Assembly: GCA_045617725.1 (NCBI GenBank)
Contig: JAZLJD010000009.1
Location: 1-14,622, forward strand
Length of the DNA stretch: 14,622 nt
Reading direction: 5' to 3'
Source: JAZLJD01 sp045617725
GTDB taxonomy: Bacteria; Bacillota; Clostridia; Lachnospirales; Lachnospiraceae
Of this stretch, positions 6,857 through 14,460 are shown piece by piece. Position numbers and translations under genes: made by a program. The notes beneath the pieces are model-generated. The model saw nothing but the letters and a program-made list of their open reading frames with translations, was not told where the DNA came from and did not search any database. The first letter of the stretch is position 1, and every line of letters starts with the position of its first letter.

Positions 6857-6897
6857 GGGACGTTCCTTTTGTGCGTGACAAAAGGAACGTCCCTAAA
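6853..6897. repeat. Perfect inverted repeat, 20-bp arms, copy 1 of an interspersed element
   Basis: Arms 6853-6872 (TTTAGGGACGTTCCTTTTGT) and 6878-6897 are exact reverse complements around a 5-base loop. On the minus strand the right arm begins at the base after the stop codon of the DUF1700 gene, and the left arm overlaps the T tract of the small RNA terminator. The 25 bases starting at minus-strand position 6898 recur exactly at 14205-14229. No T run follows the stem on the minus strand, so it is not a standard terminator. It looks like a REP-type or MITE-type element. Confidence 0.85.
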
Positions 6898-7320
6898 TCA
6901 TTTCCGTCTTTGATACAGGATTCGCAGGATGACACAAAGGAGCAGCAGCGGAAGCAAAATCGGAAGCAGTGCCCACACTGCAGCTACCAGCAATCCCACT
7001 ACCACAAGCACAATCAGAATGAGCAATACTATGATTACAAACGGCGGGATTTTAATCTTCCTGTGTTCCTTGCTTTTTGAAGTACTTCCATCCTCATATA
7101 CGGTTTCATCGGACTGTTTGTCCTGCGTGCAACTTGCGATGATGGATTTGGCAATCAGCCGGGGGCTTCCCAGCTCTGCCGTCACTTCATCCTCCGTGCG
7201 GGCCACGGAGCGGGTTCTTATGTACTCCTCGTAGAAGTCCAGTTGTTCTTTTATTACCGCGTCGGATACTTTCCCGTTTAGTTCCATACGCAGTTCTCTT
7301 AAAAATTGATCTTTGGTCAT
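6898..7320 (-). CDS. DUF1700/HAAS-type small membrane protein
   Basis: The 140-residue protein has an N-terminal soluble region (about 1-62) with the pattern MTKDQFLRELRMEL ... FYEEYI ... ELGSPRLIAKSII, typical of DUF1700/HAAS-domain proteins, then a polar linker, and a C-terminal hydrophobic region (about 92-133) probably forming two membrane segments before a basic RRK end. In many Firmicutes such proteins are paired with PadR-family regulators and influence envelope signalling; here the partner is a LacI-type regulator. The ATG overlaps the lacI-type stop (ATGA), so the two are translationally coupled. Its stop codon is directly abutted by the inverted repeat at 6853-6897. Confidence 0.85.
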   Translation of the reverse strand: MTKDQFLRELRMELNGKVSDAVIKEQLDFYEEYIRTRSVARTEDEVTAELGSPRLIAKSIIASCTQDKQSDETVYEDGSTSKSKEHRKIKIPPFVIIVLLILIVLVVVGLLVAAVWALLPILLPLLLLCVILRILYQRRK

Positions 7321-8327
7321 AACTTGTTAACGGATGCCCCTTCAATCAGCCTGCCGGGCACTATAATCTGCTCCACCAGGGTGGTCTTGGGTTTCTCAAT
7401 AAGGTCAATCAGGTATTCAGCCGCCGTTTCACCTAATTTTTGTGTATCCTGATGCATGGTTGTAAGACGCGGCTCCAGCTGTGCGGCAATCACAATGTCA
7501 TCGTACCCAACGATGGAAATGTCTTCCGGAATCCGCTTGTGGTATGTCTTCAATATATTAATGCCACCGATTGCCGAAAAGTCATCGGGGTACAGAATGC
7601 AGGTGGGTGGATTCTTGGTAAAAAGAAGCTGCTCCGTAAGATCGGCAGCTCTGCCGGAATCACGATAACGGCCGGTCACAACCAATTCATCGCGTACCTT
7701 CAGTCCGTTCTCTTCCATCGTTCTGTAAAAGCTTGTGATACGGCTTCTCGTAACCGCCGAATCCTCGCCGTGAATATAAGCAATCTCCTTATGTCCATTG
7801 TTAATCACATATTCGACAATATCGTGCATACCACGCACGTTATCACTCATAACGCAGGTTCGGTCATTGAACATGTGGTCAATCGTAACGACCGGCATGT
7901 CCGAATGCACCAGTTCCAGCACTTCGGAATCGTAAAAATCAACGCAGGCAATTACGACGCCATCCAGGCCGCGATAACGGCTATGTTCCAGATAACTCAT
8001 ACGCTCCTTGCGTTTCTTGGAGCAGTTAATGAACGTAATATCGTAGCCCTTATTCTCAGCAGTTACCTTGAAGGCATCCAGCACGCTTGCGAAGTAGTCA
8101 TGTGTCAATCCGCTTTGGGCCTCGTCGACAAAAAGAACACCCAGATTATAACTGCGGTTCGTCTTCAAAGCTCTTGCGGAAGAATTCGGGAAGTAGCCCA
8201 TTTCCTTGGCCTTACGGCGAATCAGATTCTTCGTTTCTTCGCTGATGTCATTATGGTCATTCAGTGCTTTGCTAACCGTCGCTACGGATACGCCGCAGGC
8301 AACAGCCACCTCTCTCATCGAAACCAT
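7317..8327 (-). CDS. LacI-family transcriptional regulator, probably of the cellobiose phosphorylase gene
   Basis: The protein has 336 residues. Residues 4-23 form the helix-turn-helix (MREVAVACGVSVATVSKALN), followed by the hinge region NSSARALK (48-55) that contacts the operator minor groove. A periplasmic-binding-protein-like sugar-sensing domain follows to the end, with typical YPDDFSAIGGI and ISIVGYDDI segments. It is divergent from the cellobiose phosphorylase gene, so it probably senses cellobiose, glucose-1-phosphate or a related sugar and represses that gene; the ligand is inferred from position only. AAGGAGG (8337-8343) lies nine bases before ATG 8327, favouring this start over M4. 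The stop overlaps the DUF1700 gene start. Confidence 0.93.
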   Translation of the reverse strand: MVSMREVAVACGVSVATVSKALNDHNDISEETKNLIRRKAKEMGYFPNSSARALKTNRSYNLGVLFVDEAQSGLTHDYFASVLDAFKVTAENKGYDITFINCSKKRKERMSYLEHSRYRGLDGVVIACVDFYDSEVLELVHSDMPVVTIDHMFNDRTCVMSDNVRGMHDIVEYVINNGHKEIAYIHGEDSAVTRSRITSFYRTMEENGLKVRDELVVTGRYRDSGRAADLTEQLLFTKNPPTCILYPDDFSAIGGINILKTYHKRIPEDISIVGYDDIVIAAQLEPRLTTMHQDTQKLGETAAEYLIDLIEKPKTTLVEQIIVPGRLIEGASVNKL

Positions 8328-8387
8328 GGGGTTCCTCCTCCTTGTTTGTTAAGTAAATTCGCCAAACTTAATCGTTTTCGCCTGTTT

Positions 8388-8416
8388 AGTATACTACATA
8401 TTGCACATCGATTCAA
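8388..8416 (-). promoter_or_regulatory. Promoter of the LacI-family regulator gene
   Basis: On the minus strand TTGAAT (8411-8416) and TATACT (8388-8393) are separated by 17 bases, about 60 bases upstream of the start codon. The -10 overlaps the 8-bp palindrome AGTATACT. Confidence 0.65.
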
Positions 8417-8455
8417 CAAAAAAACACATTGTAACGGCCCGTTTCGAAGCAAATT

Positions 8456-8469
8456 AGTTAAATTTAACT
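8456..8469. promoter_or_regulatory. 14-bp perfect palindrome, candidate operator
   Basis: AGTTAAATTTAACT is its own reverse complement. It lies 20 bases upstream of the -35 element of the cellobiose phosphorylase promoter and 39 bases upstream of the -35 of the regulator promoter. A LacI-family dimer would bind such symmetry, but the usual central CG is absent, so another factor or mere AT-richness is possible. Confidence 0.4.
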
Positions 8470-8489
8470 TAAAAAGCGCAGAAGTGCTA

Positions 8490-8518
8490 TTGCTTTTTGC
8501 AATTTCTTTCTATATAAT
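8490..8518 (+). promoter_or_regulatory. Promoter of the cellobiose phosphorylase gene
   Basis: TTGCTT (8490-8495) and a perfect TATAAT (8513-8518) are separated by 17 bases. Transcription would start near 8525, giving a leader of about 100 bases with no obvious riboswitch or terminator. Confidence 0.7.
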
Positions 8519-8553
8519 TTTTACATAAAAGGGATATTTATGCCTTTTTACTT

Positions 8554-8561
8554 AAACGATT
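8554..8561 (+). promoter_or_regulatory. Candidate LacI-type operator half (AAACGATT) in the cbp leader
   Basis: AAACGATT within CTTAAACGATTTC occurs about 30 bases after the predicted start of the cbp transcript. The same octamer occurs on the minus strand at 8370-8377, just after the predicted start of the regulator transcript. The central CG flanked by A/T-rich arms fits LacI-family operators. Assignment is by pattern and position only. Confidence 0.35.
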
Positions 8562-8623
8562 TCTTAACAATTTTTTCACAATTTGCGGTCGTTTTTGTCA
8601 GTACTAATAAAGGAGATTAAGCT

Positions 8624-11059
8624 ATGAAATTCGGTTATTTTGACGACGCTTCCCGTGAGTATGTAATTACCACGCCCAAGACTCCTCTTCCCTGGATTAA
8701 CTATCTCGGAAGCAACGAGTTCTTCTCTATCATTTCCAATACCTGCGGTGGTTATTCTTTCTTCAAGGATGCCAAGCTTTTACGACTGACCCGCTATCGT
8801 TATAACAACGTCCCCGGCGACAATAACGGTAAGTACTTCTACATCAAAGATGGTGATACCGTATGGAATCCCGGCTGGCAGCCCGTCAAAACCGAGCTTG
8901 ATTCTTACGAATGCCGCCACGGCATCGGCTATTCCAAATGGAATTCCTCCAAGAACGGAATTATGGCAAGCGTGCTTGCTTTCGTTCCGACCAAGGATTC
9001 CTGTGAAATCAATCAGGTGAAGCTTACCAATACCACAGCTGCTCCCAAAACGATTCAGCTCTTCTCTTTTGTAGAATGGTGTCTCTGGAACGCAGCCGAT
9101 GATATGCAGAACTTCCAGCGTAACTTCTCCACCGGTGAAGTGGAAGTAATCGGTTCCACCATTTATCACAAGACCGAGTATCGTGAAAGACGTAATCATT
9201 ACGCAATCTACACCGTCAACGCACCCGTAGACGGATTTGATACTTCCCGTGATGCTTTCTTCGGAGCTTACCATGACAACAGCAATCCCGAAGCCGTATT
9301 AAACGGTTCCTGCACCGGCTCCGTTGCACACGGTTGGGCTCCCATCGCCGCACATCAGATCAATGTGACATTGCAGCCCGGCGAAACGAAATCCTTCGTA
9401 TTTGTTCTTGGCTACTGTGAGAACCCCGATGATGACAAATGGGAAAGCAAGGGCGTTGTAAATAAGAAACCAGCACTTGCCCTGATCAATAAGTACTCCA
9501 CCGATGCGGCCGTTGAGGCAGCCTTTGCAGAGCTGAAAGCTTATTGGGATTCCCTTCTTTCCATCTACACCCTGGAATCACAGAATGACAAGGTTAACCG
9601 CATGGTTAATATCTGGAACCAGTATCAGTGTATGGTAACCTTCAATATGTCCCGTTCCGCTTCCTACTACGAGTCCGGTATCGGCCGTGGTATGGGCTTC
9701 AGAGATTCCAACCAGGATTTGCTGGGCTTCGTTCATCTGATTCCCGAGCGTGCAAGAGAACGTATCATCGATATCGCTTCCACGCAGTTCCAGAACGGTA
9801 GTGCTTACCATCAGTACCAGCCGCTTACCAAACGCGGCAATTCCGATATCGGCTCCGGTTTCAACGACGATCCTCTTTGGCTTATTGCCGGTGTCTCCGC
9901 TTATGTCCGTGAGACCGGTGATGTCTCCATCCTTAAGGAAATGGTTCCCTACGACAATGACATGTCGGTAGCCACCACCCTGATGGAGCACTTAAAGAGA
10001 TCCTTCGACTTTACGGTCAATAACAAAGGACCTCACAACCTGCCTTTAATCGGTCGTGCCGATTGGAACGACTGCCTGAATTTGAACTGCTTCTCCGAGC
10101 ATCCCGGTGAATCCTTCCAGTGCTTCGGACCTTCCGAAGGTCCCGTTGCCGAGTCCGTATTCATTGCCGGTATGTTCGTTAAGTACGGCGAGGAATATGC
10201 ACAGCTTGCTGAGCTCCTTGGCGATACGGAGGAAGCTTCCCGTGCCCGCAAAGAAGTACAGATTATGTACGATGCCGTATTAAAGGACGGCTGGGACGGC
10301 GAATGGTTCGTACGTGCTTATGATGCTTACAGCCACAAGATTGGTTCCAAGGAATGCGAGGAAGGTAAGATTTTCATCGAGAGTAACGGCTTCTGTTCTC
10401 TCGCCGGCATCGGTGTGAAGGAAGGCCTTGCAGAGAAAGCACTCGACTCCGTCAAAAAGTATCTGGACTGCAAGTACGGTGTCATGATTCTCCAGCCCGC
10501 TTACACGGTTTATCACCTTGAACTTGGCGAAATTTCTTCTTATCCGCCCGGATACAAGGAGAACGCCGGAATCTTCTGTCATAACAACCCTTGGGTTTCC
10601 ATCGCCGAAACCGTAATCGGCCGTGGTGACCGTGCTTTCGAGATATATAAAAAGACCTGTCCTGCATATACCGAGGACATTTCCGAGATTCACAAGACAG
10701 AGCCTTACGTATACTGCCAGATGGTAGCCGGGAACGATGCATACATCCCCGGCGAGGGCAAGAACTCCTGGCTCACCGGTACCGCAGCATGGACCTTCGT
10801 CAATATGTCTCAGTACATCCTGGGCGTTTATCCTACACACAAGGGTCTGCAGATTGATCCCTGCGTACCGCACGGCTTCGGTGATTTCAAGATTACCCGT
10901 AAGTTCCGTGGTGCAGATTACACCATCACCGTTAAGAATCCTTCCGATGTTGAGAAGGGTGTCAAGAGCATGGTTGTTGACGGTCAGGCCGTTGATGGTT
11001 GCATCGTTCCTTTCGTAGCAGGCAAGACTGCTTACAATGTTGAAGTAATTATGGGTTAG
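8624..11059 (+). CDS. cbp: Cellobiose phosphorylase, glycoside hydrolase family 94
   Basis: The enzyme splits cellobiose with inorganic phosphate into alpha-D-glucose-1-phosphate and glucose in the cytoplasm, saving ATP compared with hydrolysis. The 811 residues match the length of the Clostridium thermocellum enzyme, and long blocks are as in that family: NYLGSNEFFSIISNTCGGYSF near the N-terminus, NFQRNFSTGEVE, YRERRNHYA, RGMGFRDSNQDLLGFVH (355-371), GRADWNDCLNLNC (477-489) and a terminal VEVIMG. By family homology the general acid is D483, the second Asp of DWND. No signal peptide is present. AGGAG at 8611-8615 is eight bases from ATG. A strong terminator follows. Specificity for cellobiose rather than cellodextrins is supported by the overall sequence but not proven. 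Confidence 0.97.
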   Translation: MKFGYFDDASREYVITTPKTPLPWINYLGSNEFFSIISNTCGGYSFFKDAKLLRLTRYRYNNVPGDNNGKYFYIKDGDTVWNPGWQPVKTELDSYECRHGIGYSKWNSSKNGIMASVLAFVPTKDSCEINQVKLTNTTAAPKTIQLFSFVEWCLWNAADDMQNFQRNFSTGEVEVIGSTIYHKTEYRERRNHYAIYTVNAPVDGFDTSRDAFFGAYHDNSNPEAVLNGSCTGSVAHGWAPIAAHQINVTLQPGETKSFVFVLGYCENPDDDKWESKGVVNKKPALALINKYSTDAAVEAAFAELKAYWDSLLSIYTLESQNDKVNRMVNIWNQYQCMVTFNMSRSASYYESGIGRGMGFRDSNQDLLGFVHLIPERARERIIDIASTQFQNGSAYHQYQPLTKRGNSDIGSGFNDDPLWLIAGVSAYVRETGDVSILKEMVPYDNDMSVATTLMEHLKRSFDFTVNNKGPHNLPLIGRADWNDCLNLNCFSEHPGESFQCFGPSEGPVAESVFIAGMFVKYGEEYAQLAELLGDTEEASRARKEVQIMYDAVLKDGWDGEWFVRAYDAYSHKIGSKECEEGKIFIESNGFCSLAGIGVKEGLAEKALDSVKKYLDCKYGVMILQPAYTVYHLELGEISSYPPGYKENAGIFCHNNPWVSIAETVIGRGDRAFEIYKKTCPAYTEDISEIHKTEPYVYCQMVAGNDAYIPGEGKNSWLTGTAAWTFVNMSQYILGVYPTHKGLQIDPCVPHGFGDFKITRKFRGADYTITVKNPSDVEKGVKSMVVDGQAVDGCIVPFVAGKTAYNVEVIMG

Positions 11060-11128
11060 TGAGACCGCCCATTCGGTTTCAAAAAGGGATAGCCCATATT
11101 TATCCTTGTTTCCTTCTATAAGATTAGA

Positions 11129-11176
11129 GAATCCCCGGCCGTTCGGCGTCACGCCCTGCAGCCGGGGTATTCTTTT
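11129..11176 (+). terminator. Rho-independent terminator after cbp
   Basis: GAATCCCCGGC (about 11129-11139, preceded by G at 11128) pairs with GCCGGGG-T-ATTC (11161-11172) with one bulged T, followed by TTTT (11173-11176). The enclosed bases contain a small GGCG/CGCC hairpin. It separates cbp from the downstream Fkp-like gene. Confidence 0.8.
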
Positions 11177-11187
11177 GCCCGCATTTA

Positions 11188-11196
11188 TGCTATGAT
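11188..11196 (+). promoter_or_regulatory. Possible extended -10 promoter of the Fkp-like gene
   Basis: TGC-TATGAT fits the TGn extended -10 pattern and lies just after the cbp terminator, 32 bases before the chosen start codon. No good -35 is present at 16-18 bases upstream, where the terminator stem lies, so the promoter may be weak. Confidence 0.4.
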
Positions 11197-11228
11197 GGAA
11201 GCAGAATATGCTTAGGAGGATTCCCTCT

Positions 11229-14210
11229 ATGAAATATACAAATCTCTTTATCAGACAGTCTTATCTCGACTCCTGCGCGGAGTACCAAAAATCCATTTCC
11301 AGGGACAATTACGCGACCTGGGACTATGTGATTCTCACGGCTTCCAACGAATCCCAGGCTGATTCCTACAGAGCTCAGCTTGACTATCGCCAAAAAGCAG
11401 GTTGCCTCCCCGCACAGACGAAATTTCTCGTTCTTTCGGACCCGGACGGACGCAGAGTCGGCAGTGGCGGAGCGACCTTAAATGTATTGCGTCACATTGC
11501 CTTAAACGATACGCGTAAATTCGATGAGCTGAAGCTTCTCGTCATCCATTCCGGTGGGGATTCCAAGCGGGTTCCGCAGTATTCCGCCTGTGGCAAGCTC
11601 TTCAGTCCCGTTCCCCGGATTCTCCCGGACGGACGTCGCTCCACTTTGTTTGACGAGTTTCTTATCACCTTCACGGGTGTTTCCGCCCGTATTCCTGCCG
11701 GCATGATGGTTGCTTCCGGCGATGTTTTGCTGCTTTTCAATCCGCTTCAGATTGATTTTTACGGAACCGGTGCCGCTGCACTTTCCATCAAGGAGAATGT
11801 TGAAACCGGACAGCATCACGGCGTGTTCTTAAAAGACGCTTCCGGCAATGTCGGTCGTTTTTTGCACAAGCAGTCAACGGAGACGCTGGATGCCTTGGGC
11901 GCGGTCGATACGCGCAGAAATGTCGACATCGATACAGGTGCCGTTTTCTTTGATTACAATATTTTGAATGAACTTTACGACCTCATAAAGACGGAGGAAG
12001 GCTTCAATGCCTATGTGAACGAGACCTGTCGCTTGAGTTTCTATGCGGATTTCCTCTTCCCGCTTGCGAGCGAGGCAACGCTTGAGGACTATCTTCTGGA
12101 GACTCCGGAAGGGGAATTTTCCGATGCACTCACAGCGTGCCGTAAGGAGCTTTGGAAACGCCTGCATCCTTTCAAAATGAAGCTTTTGCAGTTCGCTCCC
12201 GCGGCCTTTATTCATTTTGGCACCTCCGGCGAGCTTCGTGACCTTCTCACAAAACGACTGGACGACTTTTTATTCCTGGATTGGAAGAGCGCCATCGCGT
12301 CGAACCAGACGCCCGCACGGTATGCGGTTTCCGGCTCATACATATCCGAGCAGGCCTTCATCGCGGAGGGCTGTTACATCGAGGATTCCTATATCGGTGA
12401 CCATGTTACCATCAATCGGGACTGTATCGTATCGGGTGTCACGCTGGCCGATGCCGTAGTGCCCAAGGGACTTGCTCTTCACGGGCTGAAACTTTCGGAC
12501 GGTAATTTTGTTGCGCGCCTTTACAGCGTAGACGACAACCCGAAGGAAGGCCTGCTTTTTGGCCACCTCGAGCTTCCCGGCACCTTGTGGGACACGCCGC
12601 TCTATCCGGTCTGCGGCAGTATGACGGAGGCTTGCAAGGCAACGCTTTCGCTGCTTACGCCCTATATGGACGAGACGACGTCCGCTGCGGTTCTTCTTGA
12701 CGATATTCAGAAACAGCAGGAAGACGGTGTTACGATTCTGTCCCTGCATGAGAGCTTCGTGCTGGCCGACACCTCGCAGATTCTTCCCTGGCAGGACAAA
12801 CTGAACGACTTAATCAGCGTGGACAAATTGATAAGTGCCGCAGCGGACCGCGTAACGCTGGCCGAGGCACACAGTATCTTCCCCTTCGGGCTTTCCGACC
12901 GGGCGGCTACGCTGCTTGAGAAACAGGCTCGCAAGTTCAACCTTTCAAACGAGCAGGAATTTTCCACACTTCTTCGCCTTTATTACTTCATGAGCGATTT
13001 TTACAAGGGAAGCGAAGGCGACCGCTATCGCGATTTATGCTTTCACGCCCTTTCCGATGCCATTCTGGACAAGGCCTGCGAAGGCATCACCTATAATCCG
13101 TCCCTGACGATTGCACGCGACGAGGTCATCACGTATCTTCCCGTGCGCGTGAATTTCGGCGGTGGCTGGAGTGACACGCCGCCCTACTGCTTAGAGCATG
13201 GCGGTGCCGTTTTGAATGCCTCCATCACCTTAAACGGCGGTGAGCCGATTGAAGCATCCATCCACAAAATTCCGGAATACAAGATTATTCTCTCAAGCGG
13301 CGACAACGGCTCCTATAAAGAGTTTACGGATCTTGCGGCTCTGCAGGATTGCCGTGATCCGTTTGATGCCTTTGCGCTCCATAAAGCTGCACTTCTCTCC
13401 TGCGGCGTAATTCCCATGCAGGGAAATCTTCCGCTTAGGGACATTTTAAAGCGCCTTGGCGGCGGTATTCATCTGTCCACACAGGTGCATGGTATTCCCC
13501 GAGGCTCCGGCCTCGGCACGTCATCCATTTTGGCGGCAGCCTGCGTGAAAGGACTCTACCGTTTCTTTGGTTTGGAAGAAAACTACGACGGTTCCCCGGC
13601 CGCCTATGAAAACGAGCTGTATAACCGGGTTCTTTGTATGGAACAGATTATGTCAACCGGTGGTGGCTGGCAGGATCAGGTTGGCGGTCTCATTCCCGGA
13701 ATCAAGTTCATCACTTCCGAGAAGGGCCTCAAGCAGGAATTGAAGGTAGAGACGTTACGGCTTGATGCCGCTACTCTTTCCGAGCTGAACGAGCGTTTCT
13801 GCATCATTTATACAGGTCAAAGACGACTTGCCCGAAATCTGCTTCGTGAGATTGTCGGGAAATACATCGCCTCGGATGCCGACATACTTTTTGTCCTCGA
13901 ACGCATAAAGGTACTTGCCGCCTATATGAAGAATGCCCTTTTATCGGGCAATATCGACGATTTTGCGTCCATCATGAATGAGCATTGGGAGATGAGCAAG
14001 CGACTGGATGCGGGTTGCACGAATACCTGCATCGACCAGATGTTTGTTGCCTGCGAAGACCTCATCGACGGCCGCATGATCTGCGGTGCCGGCGGTGGCG
14101 GTTTCATCCAGGTTATCCTTAAGAAGGGTGTCGACAAGGAAGAACTGAAGCAACGCCTCGATATCATCTTCGATGAATCCGGCGTCCAGGTTTGGGATTG
14201 TAACATTTAG
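11229..14210 (+). CDS. fkp: Fkp-like bifunctional sugar kinase / sugar-1-phosphate nucleotidyltransferase (L-fucose salvage type)
   Basis: The 993-residue protein has the domain order of Bacteroides Fkp, which turns L-fucose into fucose-1-phosphate and then GDP-fucose. The N-terminal pyrophosphorylase shows GSGGATLN (78-85), HSGGDSKR (107-114) and VASGDVLL (161-168). A left-handed beta-helix-like segment (about 365-420; hydrophobic residue every six positions) follows. The C-terminal GHMP kinase has PVRVNFGGGWSDTPPY (638-652), GIPRGSGLGTSS (755-766), TGGGWQDQVGG (810-820) and CGAGGGGF (952-959). Catalytic signatures of both halves are intact. I chose ATG 11229 because AGGAGG (11214-11219) is nine bases upstream; a longer reading from ATG 11208 would contain that site. 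Another 6-deoxyhexose or heptose substrate is possible. The stop codon is part of the repeat starting at 14205. Confidence 0.92.
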   Translation: MKYTNLFIRQSYLDSCAEYQKSISRDNYATWDYVILTASNESQADSYRAQLDYRQKAGCLPAQTKFLVLSDPDGRRVGSGGATLNVLRHIALNDTRKFDELKLLVIHSGGDSKRVPQYSACGKLFSPVPRILPDGRRSTLFDEFLITFTGVSARIPAGMMVASGDVLLLFNPLQIDFYGTGAAALSIKENVETGQHHGVFLKDASGNVGRFLHKQSTETLDALGAVDTRRNVDIDTGAVFFDYNILNELYDLIKTEEGFNAYVNETCRLSFYADFLFPLASEATLEDYLLETPEGEFSDALTACRKELWKRLHPFKMKLLQFAPAAFIHFGTSGELRDLLTKRLDDFLFLDWKSAIASNQTPARYAVSGSYISEQAFIAEGCYIEDSYIGDHVTINRDCIVSGVTLADAVVPKGLALHGLKLSDGNFVARLYSVDDNPKEGLLFGHLELPGTLWDTPLYPVCGSMTEACKATLSLLTPYMDETTSAAVLLDDIQKQQEDGVTILSLHESFVLADTSQILPWQDKLNDLISVDKLISAAADRVTLAEAHSIFPFGLSDRAATLLEKQARKFNLSNEQEFSTLLRLYYFMSDFYKGSEGDRYRDLCFHALSDAILDKACEGITYNPSLTIARDEVITYLPVRVNFGGGWSDTPPYCLEHGGAVLNASITLNGGEPIEASIHKIPEYKIILSSGDNGSYKEFTDLAALQDCRDPFDAFALHKAALLSCGVIPMQGNLPLRDILKRLGGGIHLSTQVHGIPRGSGLGTSSILAAACVKGLYRFFGLEENYDGSPAAYENELYNRVLCMEQIMSTGGGWQDQVGGLIPGIKFITSEKGLKQELKVETLRLDAATLSELNERFCIIYTGQRRLARNLLREIVGKYIASDADILFVLERIKVLAAYMKNALLSGNIDDFASIMNEHWEMSKRLDAGCTNTCIDQMFVACEDLIDGRMICGAGGGGFIQVILKKGVDKEELKQRLDIIFDESGVQVWDCNI

Positions 14211-14229
14211 GGACGTTCCTTTTGTCACG
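14205..14229 (+). repeat. Copy 2 of the interspersed 25-base element, overlapping the fkp stop codon
   Basis: These 25 bases are identical to the minus-strand sequence that starts at 6898 and runs through the right arm and loop of the inverted repeat there. In both places the element follows a coding sequence in the gene's own orientation; here its TTTAGGG supplies the TAG stop of the Fkp-like gene (14208-14210). Confidence 0.9.
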
Positions 14230-14349
14230 AGGATGTGTACTTTGTCACGAGGATGTGTACTTTGTCACGGGGATATGTACTTTGTCACGAGGATGTGTAC
14301 TTTGTCACGGGGATGTGTACTTTGTCACGAGGAGTGTCCCCTGTCACGG
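14221..14349 (+). repeat. Tandem array of 20-bp units derived from the interspersed element
   Basis: The unit TTTGTCACGAGGATGTGTAC is repeated five times from 14221 to 14320 with A/G variation at position 10 and one G-to-A change in unit 3. A sixth, diverged unit (14321-14340) ends in GTGTCCC followed by CTGTCACGG. Each unit resembles the 19 bases GGGACGTTCCTTTTGTCAC of the element (13 of 19 positions match AGGATGTGTACTTTGTCAC), so the array looks like an expanded, diverged chain of half-elements. There are no spacers, so it is not a CRISPR array. Confidence 0.9.
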
Positions 14350-14355
14350 TTACAT

Positions 14356-14430
14356 CAAAAAACGGCTCAACTGGGCCTGGCGAGAACAATTTCATATAGG
14401 GCGAATCAATTCGCAGAGAGTTATGCGTTT
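14356..14430 (+). repeat. Imperfect direct repeat, copy A (about 75 bp)
   Basis: Shares CGGCTC, GGGCC, GAGAA, TCATATAGGGCGAATC (14392-14407, 16 bases exact), ATTC, GAGAGTTAT and GTTT in the same order and spacing with 14461-14534. The core GCGAATCaATTCGC is one base from a perfect 14-bp palindrome. No gene is visible in it. Confidence 0.8.
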
Positions 14431-14460
14431 AAGAAGTGGATTACGGAAGCGGTCTCACAA

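Noticed and set aside
7440..8528. 362-residue plus-strand frame opposite the LacI-type gene
   Set aside because: It is the antisense shadow of a clear LacI-family protein; the low-complexity composition shows no domain.
11060..11108. Additional terminators right after the cbp stop (GAGACCG/CGGTTTC and AAGGGATA/TATCCTT hairpins)
   Set aside because: Stems are short or bulged and no T tract follows, whereas a convincing terminator lies at 11129-11176.
10280..11152. 290-residue minus-strand frame opposite the end of cbp
   Set aside because: It is fully antisense to a well-conserved GH94 gene, matches no family by eye, and arises from codon bias of the real gene.
11208..11228. ATG start at 11208 for the Fkp-like protein
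   Set aside because: AGGAGG lies within these codons at ideal spacing to ATG 11229, so the upstream ATG is in the untranslated leader.
14221..14340. CRISPR array
   Set aside because: The 20-bp units are directly adjacent with no unique spacers, and no cas genes are present.
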